Positions 25,501-37,050 of a DNA stretch of 64,000 nt are shown here, in pieces; within the stretch, counting starts at the first letter, position 1; each line of letters starts with the position of its first letter. The stretch is from Membranipora membranacea (lineage: Eukaryota > Bryozoa > Gymnolaemata > Cheilostomatida > Membraniporidae): positions 13,563,493 through 13,627,492 of the forward strand of contig OU612071.1 of assembly GCA_914767715.1 (NCBI GenBank). Reading direction: 5' to 3'. The notes beneath the pieces are model-generated. The model was not told where the DNA came from. It did not search any database and was given only the letters and a program-made list of their open reading frames with translations. The translations under genes were made by a program, and so were the position numbers.

Positions 25501-28500
25501 AACAAAGAGAAACGTTCAATAAGTGATGATGATTTGCAGTGCATTGCTCTCTGTCCAATTATTGAACAGATTGTCCGTTAATTTAAAAACCAATAAATAT
25601 TTCTATTATTCTCTTTGATTGATCAACAAAACCTTTAAAATAGTCTGTGTTTCTACAATGGCCAAGCAATGCTTCAACACTACCCAATCGATCATCGACT
25701 ATTTAGCTTTAGGTACACATGCTAGGACAGAACAGCCTTATAATTAATCAACAAAGCCTTAGAACCTGCAGCCAAAAGCAGTCATATTATCGGCATCATT
25801 GCCATACCCCTTACAGCTGAAAGAACAAAGGCTAGGAGAAGGCTATCGTACTGAAGAATTGAGCCTGTAGTCAAGAGCACAAACAGAAGGGGAGGTGATG
25901 TGAAGAGACAGGGACATAACGCGACCTGTCATATCCAAGCCTGTCATCACTACCATCTAGAACAGGTGCTCCTCTTCTAGAAACGGACCAACAAGCGATC
26001 AACACTCTGAGGACGAATGCACTGGGAAAGCACATTGGACGGAGCAGCATAGCTAGGACTTTTTTACCTAGTTGGCTTTTCCTCTTTCAAGCTACACACC
26101 CAAGGAATGCCAACCTACTGGGTATAATAGGAAACATCTTCTTTCCTATGAAAGCCCAACATAGTTTCGTCTACTGCAAGAGAACTTGATGAAAAGAAAG
26201 GATACAAACATTCACAACTGGAAAAATAGGACAACGGGAAAAACAACACAAAATTTATTCCTGTTCAAAACTGAATAGATAAACAAAGTTCACACTCCAC
26301 CCTTACCATCCGAAACACAGACAAGTCTTAACATGTTGGGCTCTGGGTCAGTGTATCAGAAAGAGGAGTTCACCGGTAAAGTCTCCGGACCCTGTCAGTG
26401 TGAGGATCTGCTCATCATCAAACCAGACGAAAGGTTTGTCTCGTCGATTTGATCTCTGGTCTGATAGTTTGAAATTAAAAAAACATTGAGTTGGATGCGG
26501 GTCTGGTGGCTCTTCAAATTGAAAACAAATGAGCAATAATTTTGAGCAACGTGATAGTGATAATTTGCTCATTTCAATTTAAAGAGCCCCTGATAGTTCA
26601 AGGTTTACAGTACGAAAGTCACTTCGATTTGATTGGCGTTCTGATAGTTTAAAATTTAGGAATTAGTGTGTTTCAGCCATCAGTAGCTTGGTTGTTATGA
26701 CCATTGGTTCAAGATATTACCTTTTTTTCACACCTCAATAATAAACAAGATTACTTGGGATTCCCCTCTAGGAGGGCGGCAACTAATACGCCTTTCCTAG
26801 TTAACCCCCAATAAGTTAGATATACAATGTATAATCATTTATTTAAGATATATTGTCTTTCCTCAGTGGTTTTTGTGATCCACATACTCAGATTGACCTG
26901 GATTTTCCATGAGAGCTCTCTGCTAGATTCAAGGCTGATGGCTCGCTTTCAAGGTTTTGAAGAAAATCTGGTGTTAAATGGAAGGGTTAAAAATAATATA
27001 ACTACTAGACCAATAGTCTTGGAGTATCAGTTCTTACGGACCTGTACCTTAATCGACAACACTTGTAAAAAAGCTCAATCGAACTACATACATATCTTTG
27101 TTATCCTTTTTTTAACACGAACAAGAATAAATGATAGTTATTATTAATTGTTTCATCCATTTAATGAGGAACGTTCAACAAACCTGAGTAATAATTAACA
27201 TTTTGATTTTTTAACTAAGACCCCAGTCAGCCGATAAAAGTGTACGCAAACCCGATCTCGTCCATGTGAGTTGATTAAGGGAGGGGGGCATGACCATCAT
27301 GGATTGCGCGTTGAGGGCTGGTAGTGACGAAGCACTACTATCTTTCAGATATTAACACTGGCGTGATTATTACCAATAATGTGTAAGAGTTGTTCTTTCT
27401 CTGTTGAAATTCCTTGTGAGCTGGCCTGGCAAGTTCCAAACGATTGAAGACCACTGAGTGCGATTATTATGACTTGTAATTTGTTAAGACCCAATCAAAG
27501 GGCAAGTGTTGAACAAAAGAGAGATGAACCCTCAGAGTAGTAAACCCCAAGGCCCCTCCCCTGGTTATCACTTCTGTTGCCATTATTTCATAGGAAGATT
27601 TAATACATGCACAGGAGAAGAAACATTTCACCTAAAGGTTGACTTATGATGATGAAATGTTCGATGTTATCAAATTACTATGAATGAAGGTTTCCAAAAT
27701 TATTAAAGAAAATATTTCCTTTACCATCAATGCAACAGGCAAAACACTTTTTTATGCTGTTCTTTCAATAGGATTCGATTAAACATATTGGTGTCTGGCT
27801 ATCTGCTAAACTTTTTTTTATCTTATTTTCCGATCTTGCAGAATAAGCCTTATGATCTTCTAGTATATCTTTTATCAGTTTTAATTAATGTGGTTTTTCT
27901 TTCATGATTGTAGTGAGATGGCGGGTTTGAAGGTTAAGTCACACCTGGAGTCACTTATGGGTACAGATGTCATAAAACTGAATGACAGAGAATACATGCT
28001 ATCACTACAAAGTCGACTTATGAGAGAGTATGAGACTGTCATGGATAAACAGGTAGGCTGATTAAAATCTTGAGGCCTGTCTGTCAGAAGTCTGAGAACA
28101 AAAAGTACCATATTTAGTGCCAATCTGATATCCTTTTGCCAAGAGGTTAGATCACACCTGGAGCATCAACAGAGCACAGGACTTCCATTGCTTGAGTGTC
28201 CAAGTTCAACATCATGGACAATTTAAGAAAACTATAAATTTTAAAAAACAAAGCTTGGCTTTGATCCAAAAAAATTTAGCCAATAGAATCTAACTTGAAT
28301 GGAATATACGATGATATAAGTATTTTTTGAGCTACCTTTCTCGTCATGTATCATAGATCTTTGAAACTATAAAGTTGGAACTCTCCAATACATGCCTGCT
28401 TGATCATATTACAATTGCTACCAGCCGGTAAAACACTTCAAAACCTCACTGAGACTCTATAAAACAACATATTATAAAAAAAAATGATTCTCCGATCCCA

Positions 28501-31500
28501 AATGTCTGAGGTTGTCACTTTCTCAAACCAAATAGTGTTAATAATTTGAAGCAGTATGGTGATGTAACTTTATAGCCAGCAACAATTTAGCCATATCCTC
28601 ATTTACTTACCCAGTTATACATGTACTATAGGATATTGGAGTTGTCTCTATACGAAAAAGAAGGAGACGATTCCATTTATGGTGAATGCAAAAAATTTAC
28701 ATACTCGCATAGAAAAATTTAGATATTGAAAAAAAATATGGCACGTTTTGGTAACTGAGATAAGGTGCCTGAAACTTGAAAATTAATAATATGAGGTACT
28801 TTGGAACCTAATATAAAAGCTGCAATATAATGGCACCAAGAAAGTATTACTCTACTTTTCTTTGCCTTCCACAATGGCGCTTTGTCAAAGTCAATTTAAT
28901 TGTTTGAAGGAGGAACTGAGATCTGAGAAAGAGAGAAGACGACAACGAAGACTTTATATAGAAGGTTTACAGGAGCTACCTAATATAGACATGAAAACTC
29001 CTAGGGGTAAATCACACCATGCGGGGGCGGGCGGGACCTCCAAGTCATCTACATCGAGACATCCGGATCAAAGGCAAAGTGTAAGTTGAGTCATTAGTTA
29101 AAAAATAAGTTGAATACAACTTTAGCTACAATTCCAACACCATGCATGAAACTATCATCACACAATTTCTTCACAATTCCTTACTTCAATTTTAACTCTT
29201 TATGAAGCATCATTTTTGCTGTAGCTGATAGAAACCTGCCTATTGGTAAAACAGCTAAGAGTTAATGGAATTATCAGTATTACAAGCTACAAGCTATTGG
29301 TGTGACTGATTATTATATTAAACCACTGCGGCACACTGACATCGAGATTAGATTATTAACATGTGTATCTCGTTTCGTTAGAGTCAATTTAGTAGCAGTA
29401 CCTAACATGTACCCACCCCTAATTAATAAAGTTGAACACGGGTCGTCACACCAAATTCCTTGTGATGGTACTCTAACTATAAGTGAATAAATTCACTCTC
29501 TATTGATCAGAGATATACATGCAACTGTATATCACATGATCAGTGTGCCACTGCAGTAGCATGACCCATCTAGTTCAGAACTGATGTTACCCGACAATAC
29601 CATTATTATTTAGGGAACTGAAATCTGACATGTTTTGTACGAGAGTCTTACCTGTTCTATCCTCATAACACTCTCTAATCTGAGTCTTACTTACTAGTTC
29701 TCTTTACTAAAACAGACTTTACTGAATGGAAGTGTAGACAGTGACGAGGATGAAGACTATTTCGGTCACTCACCGGGTAACACTCCAAACCCTACCAGGA
29801 GAAAGATGAAGGATGTGAAAACTAGACGTCCAACAAGATATGTCAAAGAACCACCAAAGGTATGTATGGTTACTTCTAAATGACTGATTTCAAACAAACA
29901 TATATTCTGCAGCTTTGGATGTTTCAGTGTCCTGCCCTTAGCCCCTGCAGGTTAACTATTCATAACTAATAATTAATATCCTTCTTTGTCTCCCATATAT
30001 TGGTGACACAAAGCCAGATAAAATTCTTCCCCAGAACCTGAATATCTGCAGGACTCGTAACTTGTCAAAACTAAATGCTCTCGGAGTCATTCAAAAGAAA
30101 GGATTCTATAATATTTATATTCTTGGTGCCCAATTTAAGGTATTTGTGAAAAAAGTTTGAGCTACACTTCAAGGTTCACAAGTTCACACTATTGTATCAT
30201 ACAGTATTTATATCTATGATACGCTTCAATTAAACAATTACATGGTTAAAATTTGCAGCTTTTCTTAAAAGCTCAGACTTGAGTGTGTATGAGAGTGTGG
30301 TTATCCCCCCTCCCTAACACAACACATTGATATTTTATAACTGTTTCTGAGTTAGTCCTGTGTAATAAATATTTGTGCCTTCAAGTCTTTCTAAATTGAA
30401 GTTGTCTGCTGTCTGAAAAACAGAGCATAACTTCATATTTTCACATAATACCAATTTTGATCATAAGTTTCAAAATCTTGGGTTATACTAACTAAACGAT
30501 TAATGGACGTCCCTCTCAAACTCTTAAATTCAAGTATATTGGATACAGTTCTGAAATTGAGGCAAATAACTAACTGCTGTAGCCTTGAATTGAATCATGT
30601 CATCAACTCTTCATTGACATAATATTTATGGTTGTTATGTAATACATATAAAATTACTCTATGGTTTAGATGCATCAAAATAACCACTCGATCTTACCAA
30701 AAACTTTTCCATCTGGCAAGGTGATCATGATTCTTTTTCTAAATATTATTCTATCTGATTGCCGACTCATGATAACACAAAAACAACATTTTGTTTCCAA
30801 ATTTTCTCAGCCATCAGTCGGTGAGGAGAGTCTGGCTCTATCTCTAACTACAGAGAACAGAACAGCAAGAGATCGGATAGAAGAAGACGATGAGGATCTG
30901 AATACACAGAGATCTCTACTGATGAAGCAGCTTAGAAGAGAAAAGGTAGTCAGGAGTGGTCTGATGGTTGAGGGTGCCAACTTGTGATCTTTGAGGCTCA
31001 GGTTCAACTCCCAGTGCCAGCCGTCATTGTTGATTTGGTACTGGCTAGTCAGGTCCTTGCGGAATGGGACAAAAATTACCAGAGATCCACTGTCTGCTTG
31101 CACACCCCATATGCAGTAAGAAAATACCCCTCTGCCTCTTCGATAAAAAGGGTAGCCGGAGTTCCGGCCGGTCAGGGTATATGGTGCAGCTTGAGTACCA
31201 TGGGGGGATAACCCTCTCCGCAATGAAGACTTAGATTTAGACAGAGCTGTTAGAACTGGCCCGAGATATTTCCAATTTACAATGTACACTATGGAATTCA
31301 CAGCAAATCAAAGCTAAAGAACAATCCTATACAATGTAATACAGGGTCTCTCGATTTAAAAGCAGAGATTTTTATCATATCATTATTCATTTGAAGTTCT
31401 ACCAAAGGTTTGATTCCTGAATGTTTGATATATGTATTATTCTTGGGAACCGTTCGGTAAAATTAAAAGCTAATTGTATCGAAGGTTTTAAGCTGAGTGA

Positions 31501-32410
31501 TGGTGAGAGTTTTGCTTCAAATTTCTAGCTTGGTCCTTTTGAAAGACATTCAATGGTGCCCTCTCTGCGCAAAAATGGTCCAAAAATGTGTTAGTACCCA
31601 ACATCTCTTTATTCGGGATGTTAGAGTTAGAGGGGGCGGCTTGGCATAATAGTAATGGCTCATGCTTGCAATTTCTGACACAAAACATCTGGCTGGGTTC
31701 ATGTCAGGTGTGGGTATAGGGCAGATATTAACTTCCTTAGATACTTGAAATAATACTTTAGAGGGATTTTGCACAATAACCCAACAAATAACCACCATAT
31801 TTGAGTGCCAACAGAGACATTATTTTGAGAGTTGTGTCCCCTTTGTTGACAGAATGATAACTCCTATACAATGGTGACATATCTGTTTCTTTTCAGACGG
31901 TATCGGGCATGTATAAAACAGCGGACCTTGTGTTGGCTGCTCCTGTAGCTGAACTAAATTATGAAGCCGGGCCTGCCTCTGGTAAGTTAATACATCTTGC
32001 ATTTCCCATAATGCAATGTCATCAGTAGGTTTAAATGCTCAATAACTGCTCAATTACAATTTGGCAAGTACAATATTTCTGCGATTCCTTACTATTACAA
32101 ATCCAAAACTAAATTTGCACTTTGAGCATCGCAGCACTCATCATTGATTTATTGTTAGACAAGTCAAAAAAACTTATTGTGGTCATACATGACAATGATT
32201 TCAACTCTGACAATTTTTATGGGGTTTGGCTAACCTGTTTCTCTCAGCCCTTCATGAAATCAGCGCATTCTTTGCTCGTTAATCTCTCACATGATGGTTT
32301 ACAAGCTTGTAACACTGTTGAGTATAAATTTTAATCATGCCCATCATGACAAATTGTCTAATGTTAGATTCTTTAAATTTTCAGGTTCACCACACGGCTC
32401 GCTACCCTGA
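16529..32410 (+). CDS. Unrecognised charged, likely coiled-coil protein (copy 1 of a duplicated 3' half)
   Basis: Exons: 16529-16631, 19189-19239, 19888-19961, 21284-21417, 27914-28052, 28910-29080, 29716-29859, 30811-30945, 31897-31981, 32385-32410. From 19189 to the stop all phases agree (1,0,2,0,0,0,0,1). The exon at 16529 ends in phase 2 while 19189 needs phase 1, so one exon is probably missing. Segments read RELLSPLDRKLKEFPGIYTI, EEELQMFDDD, KRMKIIQRLLQQFDLEG, DREYMLSLQSRLMREYE, ERRRQRRLYIEGLQELPNID, NGSVDSDEDEDYFG, RRPTRYVKEPPK and ADLVLAAPVAEL. The middle is helical and basic and the region after it is acidic and probably disordered. There is no signal peptide or membrane segment. An AATAAA lies at 32577-32582. 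I do not recognise the family; a scaffold or cytoskeletal role would be a guess. Confidence 0.62.
16640..16870. repeat. Dispersed repeat, inverted relative to the copy at 29300-29540
   Basis: TAGGGGTGGGTACATGTTAG and the string ACTGCTACTAAATTGACTCT are the reverse complement of text at 29385-29430. The shared stretch runs over roughly 200 bp. Both copies lie in introns of the same gene. The family is unknown. Confidence 0.6.
16871..19188. other. Intron with possible undetected exon
   Basis: I saw no exon with good borders that repairs the phase between 16631 and 19189. A stretch starting after the acceptor TGATTTTCAG at about 18371 is open for 74 nt (the right length class) but looks like pyrimidine-rich intron. 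AACTGGGTCAAACTTGATC and a later degenerate copy resemble MITE ends. Confidence 0.3.
19542..19624. repeat. Hairpin MITE
   Basis: AATTGAAGCCTGGGCAGGCTG on the left is complementary to CAGCCTGTCCAGTCTACCTCAATT on the right, with mismatches. The ends are AATTGA/TCAATT. It is intronic. Confidence 0.5.
21073..21113. repeat. Octamer tandem repeat
   Basis: TTGCTGGG is repeated about four to five times in tandem, followed by an imperfect complement CCCAACCC. Confidence 0.7.
21395..21960 (+). repeat. Tandem copies of an exon end plus its donor site
   Basis: The 3' end of the exon finishing at 21417 (GAGCTCAGTCTAGAGAGGTAAG) recurs in diverged form near 21515-21545, 21700-21735 and 21835-21865. Each copy is preceded by ACCTCTCTAGACTGAT, the complement of the same tract, and each unit also carries an ATTAGCCTTAGAATATTG-like string. 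Unit length varies from about 120 to 190 bp. Every unit can fold into a stem joining TACCTCTCTAGACT and AGTCTAGAGAGGTA. Confidence 0.72.
23165..23245. repeat. Palindromic MITE
   Basis: TTTGCATTCATTAGGGATTG is the complement of CAACCCTGAATGCAAG, and the centre TTGCTCCCCTTGG/CCAAGGGGAGCAA is self-complementary. It resembles the interior of the palindrome at 3323-3461. Confidence 0.6.
23345..23470. repeat. MITE with AACAAGTTTGTTCC ends
   Basis: AAAACAAGTTTGTTCCCGCC on the left and GAGGGAAAAAACTTGTTCTA on the right are terminal inverted repeats. The same ends occur at 39785-39918, and a partial copy (CAAGTTGGTTTGCTCCGTCG) lies at 45735. Confidence 0.6.
24300..27900. other. Large intron, no exon recognised
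   Basis: This is most of the 6.5-kb intron between the exons ending at 21417 and starting at 27914. I see short opposing frames, a short G run at 24548, and a pair of related strings (TCGATTTGAT then TCTGATAGTTTGAAATT near 26450, TTCGATTTGATTGG then TCTGATAGTTTAAAATT near 26625) suggesting a local duplication of about 170 bp. Nothing supports a gene. Confidence 0.4.
29300..29540. repeat. Dispersed repeat, partner of 16640-16870
   Basis: GTACCTAACATGTACCCACC and GCGGCACACTGACATCGAGA read as reverse complements of the earlier copy. It lies between two exons of the coiled-coil gene. Confidence 0.6.
30950..31215 (+). mobile_element. tRNA-derived SINE
   Basis: A box-A-like GTGGTCTGATGGTTGAGGG is followed, about 35 bp later, by the box-B-like GGTTCAACTCC. 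The text CCAGTGCCAGCCGTCATT then matches CTGGCGCCGGCTGTCATT in the SINE at 34795. It begins immediately after the exon ending at 30945. Confidence 0.6.
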
Positions 32411-32439
32411 AGGTCAGATGAAGCCAAAACTACACATAC

Positions 32440-32582
32440 TTGTGACATCATAGTAACAACATCAACGAATTACATATCATATAGCGGTGAGATCACTGTG
32501 ACATCATCAGTGACATCATCAGTTTCCAAGTTAATCAGTGTTAAGGGTGTCATCAACTCGTCTTAGTGACATCATAAATAAA
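32440..32582 (+). promoter_or_regulatory. 3' UTR with repeated GTGACATCAT and poly(A) signal
   Basis: GTGACATCAT occurs at 32442, 32498, 32510 and 32566 within the 170 bases after the stop codon, just before AATAAA at 32577. The paralogous 3' end near 40270-40335 keeps degenerate versions (GCGACATCACAGCGACATT). Confidence 0.55.
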
Positions 32583-32866
32583 ATGCAGCTAGTCTGTCTA
32601 GCCACATAGCAATGACATCGTATAAACGATGCGAATATTTGTAATGAGAGTGAATTTTCATCACAGTTACACTGTTTTTGAACATTTCAACCCAAAGCAT
32701 ACTGGCATCAGATGGGGCGTGAAAAAGTGATACCTGCTATGCAAATGTGATGCCAGCTGTTGCTAAGAGACCGATATGATAACAACAGCTTTTCAACTGC
32801 GCATATGTTTGTATTCAAAATGCTAGGCAGTGCAACTTAATTGGAGCAGGTAGCTATCCAGTCGTC

Positions 32867-32965
32867 GTCTAGTCTGGGATTAAAACCAAATATTTGAGGC
32901 GGGGTCTGCATCCTCTACAAGGTCTCTTATGCTTTGTCTGAATCCCAGACGAGCCATCGACTGAA
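32867..32965. repeat. Hairpin MITE
   Basis: GTCGTCTAGTCTGGGATT on the left pairs with AATCCCAGACGAGCCATCGAC on the right. The loop is about 55 bp. It is intergenic. Confidence 0.6.
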
Positions 32966-34059
32966 AGTACAAGTTTTGGATTCATAACCTCGCATTAAGG
33001 TAGTTTGTTGTCATGTGAAGAAGTTTTAAATAGCTGTTCTCTCTCTCCATATACATATAAACATGATAAACCATTTCATTTAAACCTTAGCTTAGCTAAA
33101 TAGGTTTCACTTTTCTAACAGATACTCAAGTTTTCTCATTATCTAGTCTTACTGTTCCTTTCAAATTCCCTCTCAGTGCAATAAAAAGAAGGAGAATATA
33201 TGTTACAGATTATACGACATTCATGCCCTATACTATCCAAACCCCCTCCCACATCTGTTATTGTCAGAGTGTTTTGTTGAGATTACTTCTTTTCAAGAAG
33301 TCGAGTAAAAGCTCACCTAGAAGGAGAATATATATAAGTCCGTATCCGGCCAATGATATGACATCGCTTATGCCGAGATCAATTATGATCCAATTTCCCT
33401 GCATCTGGAGTTGCTATCATTGGGCCGTCGCCGGTTCACTAGTATTATGGTAATGGACGCGCAAGCAAATTTATTCAGACTTGATCTAGCCCATTATATC
33501 CTTTCCCATTTCTCCTCAGCTGCTACTAAAACCAAGCTTGTCAATTAGACCACCATAATATAATGCAATAAGACCTTGGACTCCTTGGGAGAATAGGTGA
33601 AAACTCATCCTTAATATATTGATTATTGACCCCTGATCCTGCTGTTTGGTAACAGATAGAAGTTTGTGCTGCCCTAAAGAGGTATCCTAAATCCTCATAC
33701 TGAAAATGTGATACATCCTAGAAAACTAGAGTGCATTTAGATGTGAGGCCATGAAAGACCTACTGGACTGGGTGTGCAGCAAGCTGCCAAAACTGAAACA
33801 GGCACCCCAGTAATCAGCCATTGTCAGTGACACTTTGAACTTAGCCAATAGTCCTGATCTCCTAGTATATCAAAAAATTGCATTGTGGGATATATATTGA
33901 TATGGAACAGTGGAGTTGTATAGAGACATCATTGGGGTTAAAAAGTTGGGTTAAAATCGCATGTTTGTCTCAGACCAAATACTGAGTAATATCAGTGCTT
34001 TAAAGGTGCGGCCAACGTATTCGGAGCCAAATTGCTTTCAGTTTGCAGGCAGGTTGAAG

Positions 34060-34190
34060 CAGACTTGGGGCTTCAATTGTGCCCTGTAGTCTGTAGACTG
34101 CAGCGTGATTCAAACCCAAGACCTTCAATGCTTGCGCATTTAAGGGCAGGCGCTCTAACCAACTGAGCTACCTCCTACTTCTACATTTGT
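34060..34190 (-). mobile_element. tRNA-derived SINE (minus strand)
   Basis: On the minus strand, GGTAGCTCAGTTGGTTAGAG is a good tRNA box A, and GGTCTTGGGTTTGAATC about 40 bp later is a box B. A true tRNA is unlikely because the stems do not close well and a diverged copy with the same flanks (AGTAGACTGCAGCG) sits at 53575-53680. Confidence 0.65.
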
Positions 34191-34794
34191 ATATCATTAA
34201 CTCAAAAGTCAAGGGTTGCATTTTTGTTGAGATGGCAACTTAAAAAAATTGTACGATCCTAGCCAATGTGTACACTCCTGGTTTCAGAAGAGGAGTGTCT
34301 AGAGTGACTAAATAATTCGCTGGAATTAATGTAACTGTCCTCAAGAAAAATTTCCAATCTGTTGTTTTAGGTTATCCTGGATCTGTTTTGCATGTTTTTA
34401 TAGAGGGATTGGTAGGATAAAAAATGGTTTCAGATCATGACATAGACAATCTTGTTGCTCATTGGCAAATCCTCTACTTCGAAAATGGCGATACCGTAAG
34501 TATCAAAATGTTCTCATAGGTTAGTAGTTCATACTAATACACAAAATAACAGTTTTAAAAAAAAATGTTTGAATTACATTATCTGACATAGCAAGTGCCC
34601 CATACACAGCGAAGGTGTTGAAACTCAGTGTTCATAGTAGCTCCCAGCCTCTAGGCATCTGTATCAAATCTGGTTGTTAAAAGGGGTGGCTATGAGTAAG
34701 AGTGTAGTATTCACTTAACAGGGGTATATTGAAGATGTGCAGACCTAGACTTCCAAACTTGTTACTACTAGGACAATCAATCACGCTTGTTCAT

Positions 34795-34985
34795 TGTCAT
34801 GAGTGGGCTGACGGTTAAGGGTAAGGATTTTGTGATATTGTGATCCAGGTTCTGTTCCTGGCGCCGGCTGTCATTTCAGATTTGGCAACGGCAGGCAAGG
34901 GTATAGGGTACTCCCAAGCACAAGCACCTGAGCTTAAGGGGGCCCGTCAAATAGGGCGGTCAAATAAGACCTAATGCATAGAGAT
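34795..34985 (+). mobile_element. tRNA-derived SINE
   Basis: The head is GAGTGGGCTGACGGTTAAGG, followed by the box-B-like GGTTCTGTTCC and the body GCGCCGGCTGTCATTTCAG. It ends with GGCGGTCAAATAAGACCTAA. It is the best preserved copy of the family also seen at 30950, 36835 and, in part, 3205-3530. Confidence 0.65.
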
Positions 34986-36339
34986 AGAGACACCCTGTGA
35001 AATATCAGATGTGACATTTTCTTTCCAGCGAATCTACAGAATTTATTTGTACTGATGCTCCTCCTGATACTTATTTTGTTTTTGATTCAATGAAGTACAA
35101 GTAGCCTGTGTAGAAGTGAAGGGGAGTGTAAAAGTTTGCCGCTTGCCTCATTTTCAGTCGCAGTGTACATAATTTCCCGATTCAAATTTGCTCTTCGGAT
35201 ATCATTACTTTATTGAGTGTATTATATTAGGTTTTTTGTTTGTTATGTCTAAGTAGATCAATTCAGAATGGTCCTCAAATCACTGCAAATTAAATGTGAT
35301 TTTGCTACAAGCCCCTAACGCTCATCACTCCCCTTTCTGACTGCAAGACTTTTATTTTCATAGCATAAATCCATTTCTGATGGAGACTCAAGGAAGGGTG
35401 TTAGATATTCTTACTCTGGTCGATTAAAAGGAGTTAACAAATAACAAGCTTGTTCCTACTTCACTGACCCTCAAAAGCTTCTATAAAAAATGTTCCATCT
35501 ACTATGCAAATGCACACGTATAGGCCTATACGTCAACTTCAAATTTTTGAAACATTACTGAACTATCATGAAGTGTATAAAAAATATTGTATATGATGTT
35601 GAAGTCACCATCACATCTTTCAATTTACAAATAAAAATCCATCAGAGAAAATTGCATTTCAGCCACGCCCCCACCCAACCAGGTGATCTCTTATTTTGAG
35701 TACGGTGAGAAACTGATATATCTGGAAACTTAAAAATGTCACATCGGTGGGAGAGTGAAATGATATCGGCTTTCTCAGCACTAATATAACCATGTTAATA
35801 TCAGTCTTGTTGGTAAATTTTCTGCAAGTTGGTAGAACGCAGAGATGAGTGCAAATAGAAAGATTTGGACAAATGATATATATAACATTGGTTAAAAGAT
35901 TTTAATTCACATTGTTTACTATTATATGAACCTGAAAATGAAATATAATTAAAGTACATAATTACGCCCTCTGTGCTCTTCTCAACTCTCTAAGATTTAA
36001 GTTGCGAAGACGAAATATTATAGTGTTGTCTCCATAATGTGTTGCAACTGACAACTGACTGCCATTTTCATACAATTTTCCAGACTGGGTGAGGGAATTT
36101 AAGAAAATCAAGAGCCAATCTGGATGAGTATGTATCTTGGGTTGTACATTCGACATTTTCTTGATATTCAGCAACTCAGCACAAATGGCTGATGTATTTT
36201 TATGATTGAAGTGGAATGGCTGGGTGGAAGGTGAAATCATACCTAGAGTCATACTTGATGACAGGGAGTACATGTTATCTTTACAAAGTCAACTTATGAG
36301 AGAATACGAATCTTACATGAAACAGCAGGTTTGTCCAAA

Positions 36340-36455
36340 TTTAACTAGACTAAGTTTGATCCATTTACCTTCATTCGGAGTTGCTTCCCCTCTGACCAGA
36401 TGAGGGGGAACACATCCGACATGCAGGACAACTGGATCAAACCTGGTTGAATGTA
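36340..36455. mobile_element. Palindromic MITE next to a splice donor
   Basis: ACTAGACTAAGTTTGATCC and GGATCAAACCTGGTTGA are inverted ends. The centre TTGCTTCCCCTCTGACC/CAGATGAGGGGGAAC is complementary. It belongs to the family of 3323-3461. It lies about 12 bp after the donor of the frameshifted exon. Confidence 0.6.
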
Positions 36456-36834
36456 GCCAATTTGTTGGTTCTGGCTTGGCTTCCGACCAATCAACATATT
36501 GGTTTGAGTTTTCTAGCAATTTCATTTTGAGAGACATGTAACACGTAACTTAGTAACATTCAAACATCAAGTAATAGGTCGTTCATGTTATTTCGTTATT
36601 TTTTTAGCTCCGTATAATTCCCCTTTTTTTGCTGGCTAATTTTGAAAAAATAAAGATTCTTGTGGAATGTAAGTTATACCATTGAAGTTTTAAAAAAATT
36701 GTATACAATGGCAAAAAGTATTCAGAAGGAACTTTTATTCTAGTAATTGGTTTCGACAAATGGCACTCCTTACCTTGGTCCTCCTTCTTCTTCTCATATG
36801 CATTAGTTTTTATATCGCCCTATTTAACGGGCAG

Positions 36835-37050
36835 ATGTCTTGTGTAGGGTAGTGCCATATACCTTCTTTATACTGCGTGCAAGCACACACAATATACCTC
36901 CTGTATTTATGGTCCTGATCCGAACAGACCCGGCCAGGATGACTGGCCTGCCAGTGCCAAATCAAAAATGGCAGACGGCACCTGGAATTTAACTTGGATC
37001 ACAAGATCACGAGTCCTTACCTTTAACCATATGACCACCCATGACTCCCA
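36835..37050 (-). mobile_element. tRNA-derived SINE (minus strand)
   Basis: On the minus strand it begins GGTGGTCATATGGTTAAAGG and continues GACTCGTGATCTTGTGATCC, then TGGCAGGCCAGTCATCC. It matches the head of the SINE at 34795. It ends about 25 bp before the exon at 37075. Confidence 0.55.

Larger units (their letters stand above)
32966..36211. other. Spacer between the two gene copies
   Basis: It holds two SINEs (listed separately). One possible isolated exon starts at 34424: ATG, 24 codons beginning MVSDHDIDNLVAHWQILYF, ending in phase 0 at 34495 before a perfect GTAAGT. It could be a new 5' exon for the second copy, but its phase fits only the exon at 37075, not the frameshifted one. No other exon was seen. 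Confidence 0.3.

Noticed and set aside
30807-31301. 164-codon minus-strand frame
   Set aside because: It is antisense to the exon 30811-30945 and the adjoining SINE. No supporting motifs.
34100-34175. Candidate tRNA gene
   Set aside because: Boxes A and B are good, but the acceptor and anticodon stems do not pair well, and the same flanking sequence recurs at 53.6 kb, as expected for a SINE.
36212-36328. Calling the second gene copy a fully intact paralog
   Set aside because: The first exon lost 22 nt relative to copy 1, so the ancestral reading frame is broken, and no copies of the 5' exons were found in front of it.
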